From contig OZ020517.1 of assembly GCA_963971425.1 (NCBI GenBank), positions 15,037,297-15,101,296 on the forward strand: a DNA stretch of 64,000 bases. Direction: 5' to 3'. Position numbers and translations under genes: made by a program. Source of the DNA: Bryoerythrophyllum caledonicum (taxonomy: Eukaryota > Streptophyta > Bryopsida > Pottiales > Pottiaceae). A model generated the notes under the pieces. The model was not told where the DNA came from, made no database searches, and worked only from the letters and a program-made list of their open reading frames with translations. Below are positions 1 through 11,374 of the stretch, piece after piece (the stretch's first letter is position 1; every line of letters starts with the position of its first letter).

Positions 1-267
1 TTCAACAAAAATCTATCACACCAACAGGCACTGTTGACAAATACACATGAGCTAAACCCAAATCACTGATCGTAGGAAACCTAATGCATCACCAATTGTG
101 CTCCAAAAGATGTCATGACAAAGAGGCGCTCAAATGCACAGCAGAGGAGCGATAATGAGGCAGGAGATTGGCAATCTCACCTGATGATTTGCAACTGTGA
201 GATCGTAATCTAAGAGGCTCTGTATCATTCCAAGAGGAAGGAGGCTGACGTGGAGCCCTAATCCAAC

Positions 268-3200
268 ATGATGGCGCACATAGGCTTCTCGTCGTCGCTG
301 CGGCTCTGGACGCGTTGCCGAGGGATTGTGGTGGCTCAGCAGCGACGTGAGCTTGGATTCTCGTCTCTAGAGGTCGGGAGGGGACGTGAGTTGCGGGTGA
401 CTGGAAGCGGAGCAGGGTTAGGTTACAGGTTGCGATCGAGGAGAGCCTTGTGTGTGACGATGGGCGTGGAGGTCGTGGACGCGGTGCAGCTGACGGAGCT
501 CGAGGGGAAGCTCTTCGGTGTTCTCGTTGCGACGTTGCAGCACTTTGGGTTGCAGACCGAGCTGCGAGTCGCGGGCGGATGGGTCCGTGATAAGGTGAGT
601 TTGATTGTTCTTCCTCTTGATTGTTTGATGAATCCTGAGCAAAGATCGATTCCGTGGGTGAGGGTGATCCATGTCGTCTATGAAATCGAATCAGAACTGC
701 TTGATGGTTTTTGGTGCCCAATTTGGCAGCTGCTCGGGAAAGATTCGAACGACATTGATATTGCGTTGGACAACTTGCTGGGCAAGCAGTTCTGCGAGAA
801 AGTGAACGACTATCTCACAAGCATTGGCGAGTTGGCGTCATCCAGAGGTGCATGTCTGATCCGCCTTCTTCTTGATGAATTCGAAGAGGTTGCAGGCATT
901 GATTTTGGTTGTGAGCCCTGTGCAAATGTTTTCTGTGTCTACAGCAACCCTGAGCAGTCGAAGCATTTGGAGACGGCCACTATGCGCGTGAAGGGCGTGT
1001 GGGTGGACTTTGTGAACTTGCGCGCAGAGACATATGCTCAAAACAGCCGGATTCCAACCATGGTATAACATCTGTTTATCTGCCATCTTGTCTTCACTTG
1101 AGAGCACACACATTTCTGAACGTTTTGGAGTGGCCTTCATGACGTGCATTTGGATATCGAACATTTGGGGTCCTTTTCCAGGAATTTGGAACCGCCGCGC
1201 AAGATGCGTTACGGCGGGACTTGACTATAAACAGGTAGTAATATATGCGTCATTTGAAATGATTCATTGTGATGGAGTTCCATATCATGATTAGGGGTTT
1301 AATTCTGTTGGCCAGTATGTTTTACAACATCAACAAGCGCAGCGTGGAGGACTTCACGTCACGAGGTGCGTTTCTCACTTCACCTTTTCAGGGATAGCTG
1401 TTGGATGTTGTTAGTTTGCTTATGAATCATGTTGTAGATGTGGTTATTGGTCCAACATCATGTTGCAGAGAAAGTTGTTGGGTGCGGATGCCATCGCATG
1501 TGGTTTTGCTAATGAGTATGTTTGTATCGGTGAGCTTTGAATGATGTTGCAGTTGTCGCTATTGGCTCAACATCTAGTTCTTGGCTGTTGAGTGTTTTTA
1601 GCGATGACGATATTCATTCCTCTCTTTCAGGGCTGCAAGACTTGAAAGCAGGAGTCATTCGCACTCCGCTGCCTTCGAAGGAAACGTTTCTAGATGATCC
1701 ATTGCGCGTGATGCGGGCTGTACGTTTTAGTGCGTCTTTCACAACCTGTCTAATCAGTTCTTCCGTTTCGTTTTCTTATTTTTAATCCGATCTGCCGCTC
1801 TTGCTTCACTAGGTGCTCGATTTGGATTTGAGCTGGATGACGAGCTCAAAGAGGCAGCTTCTTGTGACGAAGTCAAGGCAGCATTGGGCGAGAAAGTGAG
1901 CCGTGAACGTATTGGTCACGAGGTGAATATTTGTTGCTCATTTGAGGGGTGAGGTTCTAGTCACGCTTTTTTTCACTGATCTTTCCACTTCGGTGCAGAT
2001 TGACTTGATGCTGATGGGCAAGAAACCAAACACAGCAATGCGATGCCTGGAGCAGCTGCAACTCTTTCCCGTCATTTTCACGGGTATACTTATTGACACC
2101 AAGCCTCCACTCGAGGAAAATATTGGGAGGTAAGCTTCGTGTTTTGGTTCTCATCCTTGTGATACTACACCTATTTCGGATCACCTGAGCAACTACAGTT
2201 GTAATCTGTAGGCTATGTGTGGATTACATGGAAGCAGCTGGAAATGTCCTGGTTGAGTTTGAACGCGTGACAAGCTCCGCAGGAGCACAAGCAAAATTTA
2301 CGGTACACAAACATCTACTCAGGGTTGTATTCACCGTGGTCAAGCTTTTTTTCGAGTTGGCCTCATATTTCCAACATAGCATTGCCTATTGTTTGAGTAG
2401 GATTTGCCTAAGCATGCTCATGATGCCTAGCTCAGGATTTTCTGGTTACATGACAAATATTTCTTTTCATGTCCAGGCTGAGGAGAGAAGGTTGTTTCAT
2501 TTAACTAGCTTACTCCTTCCATTACGGCATGCCACTGCTTCACATCCGGAAAAGAAAAAAATCGTGGTGAGTTCCTCCTCAATATAGGTGTACATTTATG
2601 ATTTTTTGTTATTTTCTAAGACATATCATTCTTTCTCACCTGGCTTCTAATTGCCTGTTGTGTTCCAGCTACCGGTAGCAGAATTTATTATGAAAGAATC
2701 GTTGAAGCTGAAATCAGATGATGCAAAGAAGGTGTGCATTTTTTTGTCTTTCTAAGGCACCTGCTTCTATGTGCTCATGCTGGAGACTTCACATGATCTT
2801 CAACTGTGCTTGAGTTAATTGTGATGCTTTGTTACCGTGGCTTTTCATGTATATTGATGTCACGAAGTACTTTTCCCGGCAGGTGTTACAACTTCACACT
2901 GCTGCTGAGCAATTTGTGAACATTACAGAAATGTTTCTTGGTGAGAATCATTACAGGATCGACGAAGATTTCCAGGCAGAGAAGCGAGTTCAAGCAGGTT
3001 TTCCCCACCTCCATTCAAAGTGCTAGTAAAGTGGGATACATTGAAAAACAAATCCAGGAGTTTGTGATTCAGAACTGACGTTAAACTAACAGGAAATGGA
3101 TCAGCAGTTAGTTTTTCTGTTCTTAATAATCACACTCTCAATTAAGTCAGTCTCCGATCTTCAGCTGCTACGCATGTACGTGTTCGTTCACTCAGGGTAA

Positions 3201-3953
3201 TGTTTCTTGCAAGTATTTTTGCGTCACTTCAGGATGTGTTGGTTGGAATCATGTGCAGGTTTGCTGTTGGGGGACATCAAGAGCCTCTGGCGCCTGGCTT
3301 TGGTTCTTTCATCGGTTCTCTCTATTCCACTGGATGAAGCTAGTGTTACGGAGAGGGCGAATTGCTGCCTCATAGTTGATTCTAACATACTCAAATTAGG
3401 TGAGAATCTTTGACATCTTTTACAAACCTTCATTATTACAGAGTCCATCTAAGACCAATAAAAACAATGGTCTCGTTTTTGCAGGTCTCGAGAACGTATG
3501 GACGCGGAAGCCATTACTTGACGGCAGAAAAGTAATGAGCCTTCTAGGACTACAGAAGGGTGGCACCCTAGTCAAAGAATGGGTACGCTGACAATTCCAT
3601 AATACTTGAAGGAGACACCCCTCCTTTTCCATTTTGACAGATTAAAATGAGCTGTAAATAATCCCAAGTATCTAAAATCAGGTCGCTAATTTTTATCAGG
3701 GTTGATCTCTTGCTTCACTCTCAACCACTATAACTTGAATTTAGAGACCACCAAGCTCTTTTCTTGATGTAAGAACTGTTTCGGATGAAGAAAGAGTAGT
3801 ATACTAAGTAAAGAGGGGGCTTTTTATCGAAACATATGGGTGATAATGCAGATGGGCAGATTTCACAAGTGGGAGCTGGCTCATCCACAAGGTACAGAGG
3901 AGCAATGCCTGCAGTGGTTCCAAGAGGAGCATGCGAAGCGCCTCAAGCCGTAG
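268..3953 (+). CDS. CCA tRNA nucleotidyltransferase (CCA-adding enzyme), multi-exon
   Basis: Adds the 3' CCA to tRNAs and should act in the cytosol/nucleus and the organelles. Exons I can phase: 268-594, 730-~847, 945-1062, 1182-1234, 1316-1365, 1631-1729, 1813-1922, 1999-2129, 2212-2302, 2477-2566, 2669-2731, 2883-2940; then less certain exons around 2970-3400, 3485-3582 and the last, 3852-3953. Class II nucleotidyltransferase motifs are clear: GGWVRD followed by GKDSNDIDIALDN (head domain metal-binding Asp residues), then FVNLRAE, SRIPTM, RRDLTIN, DPLRVMRAVRF and EKVSRERIGHE. The C-terminal exons (KPLLDGRKVMSLL, KEWVR, KWELAHPQGTEE) match the end of plant homologues. The exon 2/exon 3 junction does not phase with the best GT site and is unresolved. 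About 64 N-terminal residues rich in R and S look like an organellar transit peptide before a second Met at 460. Family identification is firm; exon edges near 850-945 and 2940-3400 are not. Confidence 0.9.
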
Positions 3954-4153
3954 TTAGTGTTTCCAAATTCTTCAAGTTTCACAATCCTGAGCATGTGTAG
4001 GTGTAAATCCTAATATCTGTGCATGTGTAAGCTCCACTCCTTTCCTAAGTTTTCTCCTGTAATGTGTATGGTTTTAGTTCCAGGATAGTATTGGAGTTAT
4101 TTGCAAAGTGAGGCAAAGATACCATGACTTTTGACCTCCTTCCTCGTCTTGAA
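3954..4153 (+). other. 3' flank of the CCA gene up to the hAT insertion
   Basis: Non-coding sequence after the stop codon, presumably the 3' UTR. The hAT element at 4154 begins 200 bases past the stop, so it sits in or just behind the 3' end of the transcript. Confidence 0.5.
4146..4153. repeat. Target-site duplication, left copy (hAT element 1)
   Basis: GTCTTGAA directly before the terminal repeat; the identical octamer follows the right end at 9327-9334. Eight bases is the length typical of hAT insertions. Confidence 0.85.
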
Positions 4154-4385
4154 CAGGGTTGTTTTGGGGACCTCCCCGTCTGGAAGACCGGGAGGTCCGC
4201 TCGTCCGTCCATTAAGGGTCAGGGGAGGTCTATTATGGGTCAACTTAGGGTTGACCACCCGGAAGGTTAAAATGGTTTTACCTCATCCACCAAGCATGCC
4301 ACGTGTTTGACACATCACCAAATTATTCGAAGAATAAAGTTGACATGGAGGGTTAAGGGTCTTCAAGTTTAGGTTGCAGGCATTT

Positions 4386-4600
4386 TGGGGCGTGAATGTC
4401 TCGGGGGGGCGGGGGGCGCGGACGCGTCCAAGGGGCACGGACGTCTCTAGGGGGCCCGGATGTCTGGGAGGGTGTGGACAACTTGAGGGGCGCGGACGTC
4501 TAGGGGGACTCGGACATCTTAGGGGGGGCCCGGACATCTCCTGGGGGGGGGGGGCGTGGACGTCTTCAAAGGGGCCCGGACGTCTCGGAGGGGAGTATTC
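4386..4600. repeat. G-rich GACGTC array A
   Basis: Repeated runs of five or more G spaced by GGACGTCT or close variants (GGACATCT). It lies between the left terminus of hAT element 1 and the end of the kinase gene. Similar arrays recur next to every gene in both hAT elements. Runs of G of this kind could form G-quadruplexes. Confidence 0.7.
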
Positions 4601-4679
4601 GGCATGAATGCGTAGATGGGGGGCTTGCTTCCCCTTCTTTTATTCCTCCCAAACTAAAACTAGTCATACAACCTTTTCA

Positions 4680-6377
4680 TCGCAATTATAACACATAGTT
4701 AACAACATCAAGATTTATTTCTATCATGCAAGTGTTCAAACAATGCCACGTAGAATGCACAATCGAAATGTTCAAAAATTGCTCTATAACTATGCCACTA
4801 CAATGTACATCTAAAATAATTGTTGGGGACTTTGAAGTTGTAGGAGGACCTAGGAAATATGCTACAATTTGAAGAAGTGATGGCCTCTTTGTGGGGTCTT
4901 CGTGAACCAAAGCATCCAACTTTGTTGAGAAAACTATGGTGTCCATGGTATTCTTGAAGAGGTCTGGACACTCCTCGCCTTGTCAAATCATTTTTTCCAA
5001 AAAACCGACCGCATGTGCATCAGATTCCATTGTATATAGATGCAACCTCTTCATGCGTTCCAAATTGCGATCCTCGTTGTTTGGTCCCCCAAATACAAAA
5101 AACAACTCCGGGGCGACATACCGCTTCTGTTCCTTCATTTCTCGGCATCGATCTTCATCTTGGAAACCAAAATACGAGGCCCTGTTTTCTACAATTCGGC
5201 TTGCCATTCCCAATCACACACTCCAATATATACTTTCTCCACATCCTCCGGTGGAAAGTGAAGTAGAACATTTGACGGTGTTAAATAATTGTGGATGATT
5301 TTTGCCTTATGGACTAGGTCCATTACATATATGAGAGCTCAAACCAACATTGCTCTGTTCTTTCGAAAGGCAACAATTTTTTTTCTCTGCTCGATGGTGA
5401 GATGTTTTTTTTTCATTACTTTCTTGTTGCTCATTGCCTCAGACGCCAAGCTATTGAATTTTGTAAGTTGGGAACGCTATCACTGTTCCACCACAATGAA
5501 TAGGCTTCTATGCTATTTGAATGAATAGCCCAAAACTTAATCACACCTGGATGCTGAACGGGGCAAACTAGAGCCTCAATTGAACGTTGTTCATGCTTTC
5601 CACGTTCAGTTTTAGCCATTGAAAGTTTGCCCGCAAATTCAATGTGGATTGGAATATTTGGCATATCTGCAATCCATACTTTCCACACTTTGCCGTATCC
5701 TCCTTGAGAATCAAACCCAAACAACGGCACAATGTTTGCCTTCTCTGGAATCCACACTACTCCCAAGTGCATGTGTTGTTCCATCGCCGCCTTCAGCGCT
5801 TGTTCATTCCAAGGCATGCCTTTTTTATTGCCTCTTCAATGTTTTCTACATTCTTTTTGAACCCACTATAGTTTCTCAAGAAACTGAGCGTCTTCATCGC
5901 TCCTCGTTCTTCCCTCGCTATTATTACCACGCATTCAAACACATGCGTGATGTTTGTTGTAGCTATGCTGACTTATTGTACCATCCATTTTGGAGCATGA
6001 AAATACTTGTTCATGTAATCTATAAACTGCTCAAATTGAGCAAGTTTGCTCCAAAATTCACGTTCCAAAGTAGCCTGTAGCTTTAAAACCCCCGCATGTC
6101 CATAATCCAAAAATGATTTCTTCAGCATATCTCGTATACGAACACGATAGTAAGTGATGGTCACCTCTCGAATGAAATGTGTCTATTCTTTTGGTGGATA
6201 TTCTTCATCTTTCTTGTTGGCGGAAGTATTCTTCTTCTTCTTCTTCCCCCTGGAGCCGGAAGAGGGAATTGAACCAGTTCCCGATTTTGATCCTACCCGG
6301 CTCATGGGGTCCATCGCCTCCGGAGCATCCAAATCTTCATACATGGGCCTTTTGCCAGATCCTTGCCTTAAAGACAT
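4680..6377 (-). pseudogene. hAT-carried atypical protein kinase, copy 1 (decayed)
   Basis: Reads leftward from an ATG at 6377. A lysine-rich N-terminal segment (GSRGKKKKKN) is followed by a helical stretch and then a protein-kinase fold. The glycine loop is GFDSQGGYGKVWKVW with FAGK as the likely ATP-anchoring lysine (5431-5817). The catalytic loop reads IHNYLTPSNVLLHF, where the catalytic Asp position is Tyr, and the metal motif is CDW(G). The activation segment is KRYVAPELFFVFGG (4983-5213) and the C-lobe has HEDPTKRPSLLQIV (4686-4946). Several frameshifts and stops separate these blocks, so it is not functional. The copy at 48591-50212 has the same order of motifs. It is flanked by G/C arrays at 4386-4600 and 6535-6660. 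The natural substrate is unknown. Confidence 0.75.
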
Positions 6378-6523
6378 TTTGAAATAGTTCCTGCCAAAAA
6401 AAAATCAAAAATCTCCCCTTCCAAATCTGAACATTCCAAAATAGTTCCAAGCAAGACGCGCGTTCACACGTCAAGACAAGGAGCCACTATGGAATGGAAC
6501 GAAATTGGCCCGAACTCCTTGAA

Positions 6524-6532
6524 CTTTATATA
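6524..6532 (-). promoter_or_regulatory. Possible TATA box of kinase copy 1
   Basis: TATATAAAG on the minus strand, about 150 bases upstream of the proposed ATG at 6377. Position and sequence fit a plant TATA box, but nothing else confirms a start site. Confidence 0.35.
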
Positions 6533-6534
6533 CT

Positions 6535-6660
6535 CGTCCGCGCCCCCCGGACCCGTCCGTGCCCCCCCCCAAACCCGCCCGCGCCCCCCTGGACCCACCC
6601 ACGCCCCCCCCCCAAACCTGCTAGCGCCCCCCGCCCCATCCGTTCGCTCTCCGTTTGCGC
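6535..6660. repeat. C-rich array B
   Basis: CGCCCCCC-type runs with CCGTCCG and CCCACC spacers directly upstream of kinase copy 1. Related to the other G/C arrays but poorer in complete GACGTC cores. Confidence 0.6.
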
Positions 6661-6692
6661 CCCGTTCAACATTTCAAGTCTACACCACTACA

Positions 6693-6904
6693 CTAAATAT
6701 CACTTTTAGTGTAGTATACACTAATTGACTTATAATTGCTATAAGTATTCACTCTTAGTGAATCTTTTTACCATTTGTATCCACAATGATCCGCCTCTTT
6801 CAGTAATATAAATAGTTGTGCTCTCAGTAAATTGATTCATTAAAAGTAAAAAGCTATAGCACTTCAAAATCGTGTAGTGTGGATACACTAAAAGTGATAT
6901 TTAG
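6693..6904. mobile_element. Small inverted-repeat (MITE-like) insertion
   Basis: A 21-base sequence at 6693-6713, starting CTAAATATCACTTTTAG, recurs as an exact reverse complement at 6884-6904, with AT-rich DNA between. The match continues imperfectly outward. No ORF. The target duplication was not resolved. Confidence 0.55.
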
Positions 6905-7090
6905 AGTAGTCTATACTATAAAAAAGCCCTTAGTGTAAAAATAAGTTTCCTCCCCAATAAAAAACTTTTCACACATTGTCAAGCAAGAGGGCCTTTCCAT
7001 CTCACCTCCGAGCCTTACATACTAAGTTCCTTCATCATAGAAACTTGTAGTTTATCTCTAGTTTCTTTTATTTTCTATTCCAAAAGAAGA

Positions 7091-7170
7091 CTTTCTAATC
7101 CAATAGTAGACTCTCTATTCCAATAGTAGACTTTCTATTCCAACAATATACTTTCTATTCCAATAGTAGA
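7091..7170. repeat. Short minisatellite, about 20-bp unit
   Basis: About four imperfect copies of CTTTCTATTCCAATAGTAGA in tandem. It runs directly into the 83-bp tandem array. Confidence 0.7.
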
Positions 7171-8705
7171 CTTTTATACATTCCACTACATATGTCAAAT
7201 AAATCATTGGGTTGAGTTGCATTTTAGATTTATACATTCCACTACACTTAAGGAAAAAAATAAACGAATGATGCATGTCAAATATATCACTGGGGTGAGT
7301 TGCATTTTAGATTTATACATTCCACTATACTTAAAGAAAAAATAAAACCAATGACGTATGTCAAATAAATCATTTGGGTGAGTTGTATTTTGGATTTATA
7401 CATTCCATTACACTTAAAGAATAAAATATACGAATGTCGCATGTCAAATATATCATTGGGGTGAGTTGCATTTTGGATTTATACATTCCACTTCACTTAA
7501 AGAAAAAATAAACAAATGATGCATGTCAAATATATCACTGGGGTGAGTTGCATTTTAGATTTATACATTCCACTACACTTAAAGAAAAAATATACGAATG
7601 TCGCATGTCAAATATATCATTGGGGTATGTTGCATTTTGGATTTGTACATTCCACTTCACTTAAAGAAAAAATAAACGAATGACGCATGTCAAATATATC
7701 ACTGGGGTGAGTTGCATTTTGGATTTATACATTCCACTTCACTTAAAGAAAAAATAAACGAATGACGCATGTCAAATATATCACTGGGGTGAGTTGCATT
7801 TTAGATTTATACATTCCACTATACTTAAAGAAAAAATAAAACCAATGACGTATGTCAAATAAATCATTTGGGTGAGTTGCATTTTGGATTTATACATTCC
7901 ACTACACTTAAAGAATAAAATATACGAATGTCGCATGTCAAGTATATCATTGGGGTGAGTTGCATTTTGGATTTATACATTCCACTTCACTTAAAGAAAA
8001 AATAAACGAATGATGCATGTCAAATATATCACTGGGGTGAGTTGCATTTTGGATTTATACATTCCACTTCACTTAAAGAAAAAATAAACGAATGGCGCAT
8101 GTCAAATATATCACTGGGGTGAGTTGCATTTTAGATTTATACATTCCACTATACTTAAAGAAAAAATAAAACCAATGACGTATGTCAAATAAATCATTTG
8201 GGTGAGTTGCATTTTGGATTTATACATTCCACTACACTTAAAGAATAAAATATTCGAATGTCGCATGTCAAATATATCATTGGGGTGAGTTGCATTTTGG
8301 ATTTATACATTCCACTACACTTAAAGAAAAAATAAACAAATGATGCATGTCAAATATATCATTGGGGTAAGTTGCATTTTAGATTTATACATTCCACTAC
8401 ACTTAAAGAAAAAAATATACGAATGTCACATGTCAAGTATATCATTGGGGTATGTTGCATTTTGGATTTATACATTCCACTTCACTTAAAGAAAAAATAA
8501 ACGAATGGCGCATGTCAAATATATCACTGGGGTGAGTTGCATTTTAGATTTATACATTCCACTATACTTAAAGAAAAAATAAAACCAATGACGTATGTCA
8601 AATAAATCATTTGGGTGAATTGCATTTTAGATTTATACATTCCACTACACTTAAGGAAAAAAATAAACAAATGACGCATGTCAAATATATCATTTGGGTG
8701 AGATG
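7171..8705. repeat. 83-bp tandem repeat array (about 18 copies)
   Basis: The phrase TATACATTCCACT recurs at 83-base steps (7231, 7314, 7397, 7480 and so on to about 8634). Each unit also holds ACTTAAAGAAAAAATA, CATGTCAAATATATCA and GGGTGAGTTGCATTTT. Variant units with CCAATGACGTATG occur at about 7350, 7842, 8172 and 8586, that is 4 to 6 units apart, showing higher-order duplication. No coding potential. It fills the middle of hAT element 1. Confidence 0.9.
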
Positions 8706-8944
8706 AGTCTTACATTCATATGCCTTATAAAATTCCTTTACAATTCTCTCTTTATTCCCTTTTAAAATTTGATTTTTAACTTCAAAAGTTGCAATTGTGT
8801 TAGTAACTCCTAACACATAAGACATTTTTAAAAGTAAAGGTAGAAGTCTTAAGTTTCAAAAAGTGAAAGTGAAAGTCAAAAGTTCACTATATAAACTCAG
8901 AAACTTCACTTGAGTACTTTGTCAAGAATGTATTGAAAATTATT
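8706..8944. other. AT-rich linker inside hAT element 1
   Basis: Simple AT-rich sequence between the tandem array and the last C-rich array. No ORF or repeat that I recognise. Confidence 0.4.
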
Positions 8945-9105
8945 TTAGGCGTGCCCCCCCCATCCCCTAGACGTCCGCGCCCCCCCTCCAGACATCTGCG
9001 CCTCCCCAGACGTCCGCGCCCTTAGACGTCCGGGCCCCCCCCAAACGTCCGGGCCTCTCTAGACGTCCGCGCCCCCCCGAGACGTCCGCGCCCCCTCCAA
9101 ATTTG
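8945..9105. repeat. C-rich GACGTC array C
   Basis: CGCCCCCCC runs alternating with AGACGTCCG, the reverse orientation of array A. It lies just inside the right terminus of hAT element 1. Confidence 0.7.
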
Positions 9106-9326
9106 AAATGCCGATGTGGCCTTTCAAGTCGTCCACGTCACCAATCGCTTGTCCATGTCATCGTATCACTTTAACTTTTCGTAAATTGTGAAGAAAAAAT
9201 TCACCGCAGTAATTTTTGTTCCTCCCCTCAATGTCCGATTTTTCTTGGGGACCGCCCGATCCGTCCGTCCGAATGTCCATCTGGTCCACAATATTTGGGC
9301 CATGTCCGTACTTTATGACAACCCTG

Positions 9327-9334
9327 GTCTTGAA
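9327..9334. repeat. Target-site duplication, right copy (hAT element 1)
   Basis: GTCTTGAA, identical to 4146-4153. Confidence 0.85.
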
Positions 9335-9633
9335 TAACTCAAATCAATCCTTAAATAGCTCTAAATATCTATAATCAGCTCATAGAGCAAAAAAAGGAAA
9401 AGGCAGCCAAAATTCATGGTACAACATGATTTTTCCTTTGTTCTCAACTACATCCAGTTCAAAGTTGAGTTTAAAGACCAGCAAGCTCTTCCATTGATGT
9501 AATAGCTACTGAATGTGAACAAATCATACTATTTTAAGTTAAAAGAGGGGTATATGTTTGATTTTTTGGATGACTTTATAAATAATAGATGGTGATGTCA
9601 AAGGAGGTACATAGATGATACTTATTTGGTATA

Positions 9634-9985
9634 AGGTGAGCCCCCCCATAACCAACAAAAACCCATAGCCAATGCCTAAAAAATTGGGGTATATCCAACC
9701 CTCTTTCATCCCATTACCACCAACTCAGTTCTAAATGGAGGTTTGCTATTAGTCAAGACCCTTACTTTTGGTCGTTGGTTATGGGGGGTACCTACTACTG
9801 GCTACCCACTAAACATGGCTGTACAGTTTGAAAATTCAAAACTAATTCAGTTTTCATCGAAAAGATATGAAATCACTTGGGTTGGAATTGTAATTCTATT
9901 GGCTATCACTGAAAAGTAATAGTATAATTATCTCCTCTCCATATATGCACATTCCTTAACTTGTCCGTTTTAGGGGGCTTACCTT
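9634..9985 (+). mobile_element. MITE-like repeat, copy 1 of a pair
   Basis: About 352 bases with inverted ends AAGGTGAGCCCCCC and GGGGGCTTACCTT. The whole unit recurs in inverted orientation at 26015-26360. No ORF. The superfamily is unclear because the target duplication could not be seen. Confidence 0.65.
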
Positions 9986-11365
9986 TTAGTTTGATCCCTT
10001 CCCAGAAATTTGAGAGATTGATTTCAGATTTAATAAGCTATGAAAATGGAAGGATTTTGCTGCATTTGCTGTGACTGAACATTTTTTGTGAACCTGGAGC
10101 ATCACTTTGTAACATCCAATTTGGCGATTGGTTGATGGATTTGGAGTTCATATTTCACGAAGTCCTCACCTTGTTGTCAGATATTGAATCCTTGTGTGGG
10201 AAAAATTTGAGGTGATTTGAGACGATATTATCCCCTAAACTTCCTTGACTATTTCACTCCAAAACACTTCAAAAATGCCCATTTTAGTGTAAGGAGCAGC
10301 AAAGGAAAATTTAAGTTTCATTTATAAAATTTATATTTTAGGATCTTGATCTAAAGGAATGGATTGGGATCTTGACTTGGTAGAATATCTTGATAGTAAG
10401 GACATGCTTTGGATTTTAGGATTTGGTGATATCATACAAGGTGAAACATATCATTTTGACATCTACATCAAAAGTAGGTAGGTGTTTTTTATATAACTTG
10501 GAGATACGGTTGATTGACCTCTAAATACCATTTGTTTGTTTGAGGACTTTTTCTATTTTGGGTAAGTTTCTATAGTGTCATTTGATAATGTATTTTGGAC
10601 TTTTTATGATATTGTTGTTAAGTAACCGGTCTAAGTTTGAATCTTGCATACATGTCATTACATGGTTGGCTGAGACTAAGGTGGTAACGCGCGGTAACCA
10701 CCTCCCTCAACACAAAATTTGGGTTATTTTGCAACCATTGATCTGAGCCATTGGACTTGAATCCAATGGTCCTTCACTGGTTGCATTGGGTAACCGACTA
10801 GAGGAGGCCGGTTATTGGGAAAAGACTTGTCTGTCCCCAATAATTGGCCTCCTCTAGTGGGTTAGCTAATATGTAATTGTTGTGGAATTGTAATTCAATT
10901 TTTCACCAAATCTCTAGAAAAAAATATGCTATTCTAGTTGAGATTAAGTGAACTTTGGACAAGTCCAAAAAAAATTCTACAAGCTCCTATTGACAATTAG
11001 GTTATATACACAAATTAACATTGTATATATGTATGTAACATTGTCAAAAAAATCTTGTCTCTTCTGTAAGAATTTCATTTTGACACAAGTCAAACATTTC
11101 TACACCTTGCTAAGAAGTATCCTATACTAAAAGTACTTTTTTCACAAAAATCTAAGCTTCTAATCTTATTAAAGTTATTAAAAAGTTACAAGATGTGGTG
11201 TAAACCGTCTTCTTGATTGTTTGGATTTTTAATTTATAAGATATTGAGTTTACATGAAATTAAAATGTGTACTAGCAACTTCTAACCGTCCAATTCTTGC
11301 ACAATTGTCCTGAATATGCTACCACCTCTTCTACCTCCAAAATTGGTCTACAACAAACTAACATC
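9986..11365. other. Non-coding repeat-derived DNA
   Basis: No gene seen. About 10229-10330 resembles one end of the repeat at 58560-59379. About 11040-11350 is a diverged relative of the element at 27802-28709. A strong hairpin lies at 10797-10858. Confidence 0.5.
10797..10858. repeat. Hairpin with about 23-bp arms
   Basis: ACTAGAGGAGGCC...TTATTGGG at 10797-10819 pairs with 10836-10858, with about two mismatches and a loop of about 16 bases. Smaller palindromes (CCATTGGA/TCCAATGG and GGTGGTAAC/GTAACCACC) lie just upstream, suggesting a foldback element. Confidence 0.6.
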
Positions 11366-11374
11366 ATAAAAATG
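11366..11374. repeat. MULE target-site duplication, left copy
   Basis: ATAAAAATG, repeated exactly at 21624-21632. Nine bases is the standard Mutator duplication length. Confidence 0.95.

Larger units (their letters stand above)
4154..9326. mobile_element. hAT element 1 (5.17 kb, no transposase, kinase cargo)
   Basis: The termini are CAGGGTTGT at the left and ACAACCCTG at the right, flanked by an exact 8-bp duplication GTCTTGAA. Subterminal DNA is rich in CCGTCC/GGACGG. A small hairpin, GTCAACTTAGGGTTGAC at 4239-4255, lies 85 bases from the left end. Hairpin and terminal sequences recur in the 12-kb element at 38821-50805, so the two are one family in opposite orientation. Inside are a decayed kinase gene (4680-6377, minus), three G/C arrays (4386-4600, 6535-6660, 8945-9105), a small inverted-repeat element and an 83-bp tandem repeat. 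No hAT transposase remains, so the copy is non-autonomous. Confidence 0.85.

Noticed and set aside
113-721. 202-aa minus-strand ORF over the start of the CCA gene
   Set aside because: Low-complexity, Arg/Pro/Ser-rich shadow of a GC-rich real exon on the other strand.
7171-8705. CRISPR-like array
   Set aside because: The 83-bp units are contiguous with no unique spacers, and the context is a plant-type transposon.
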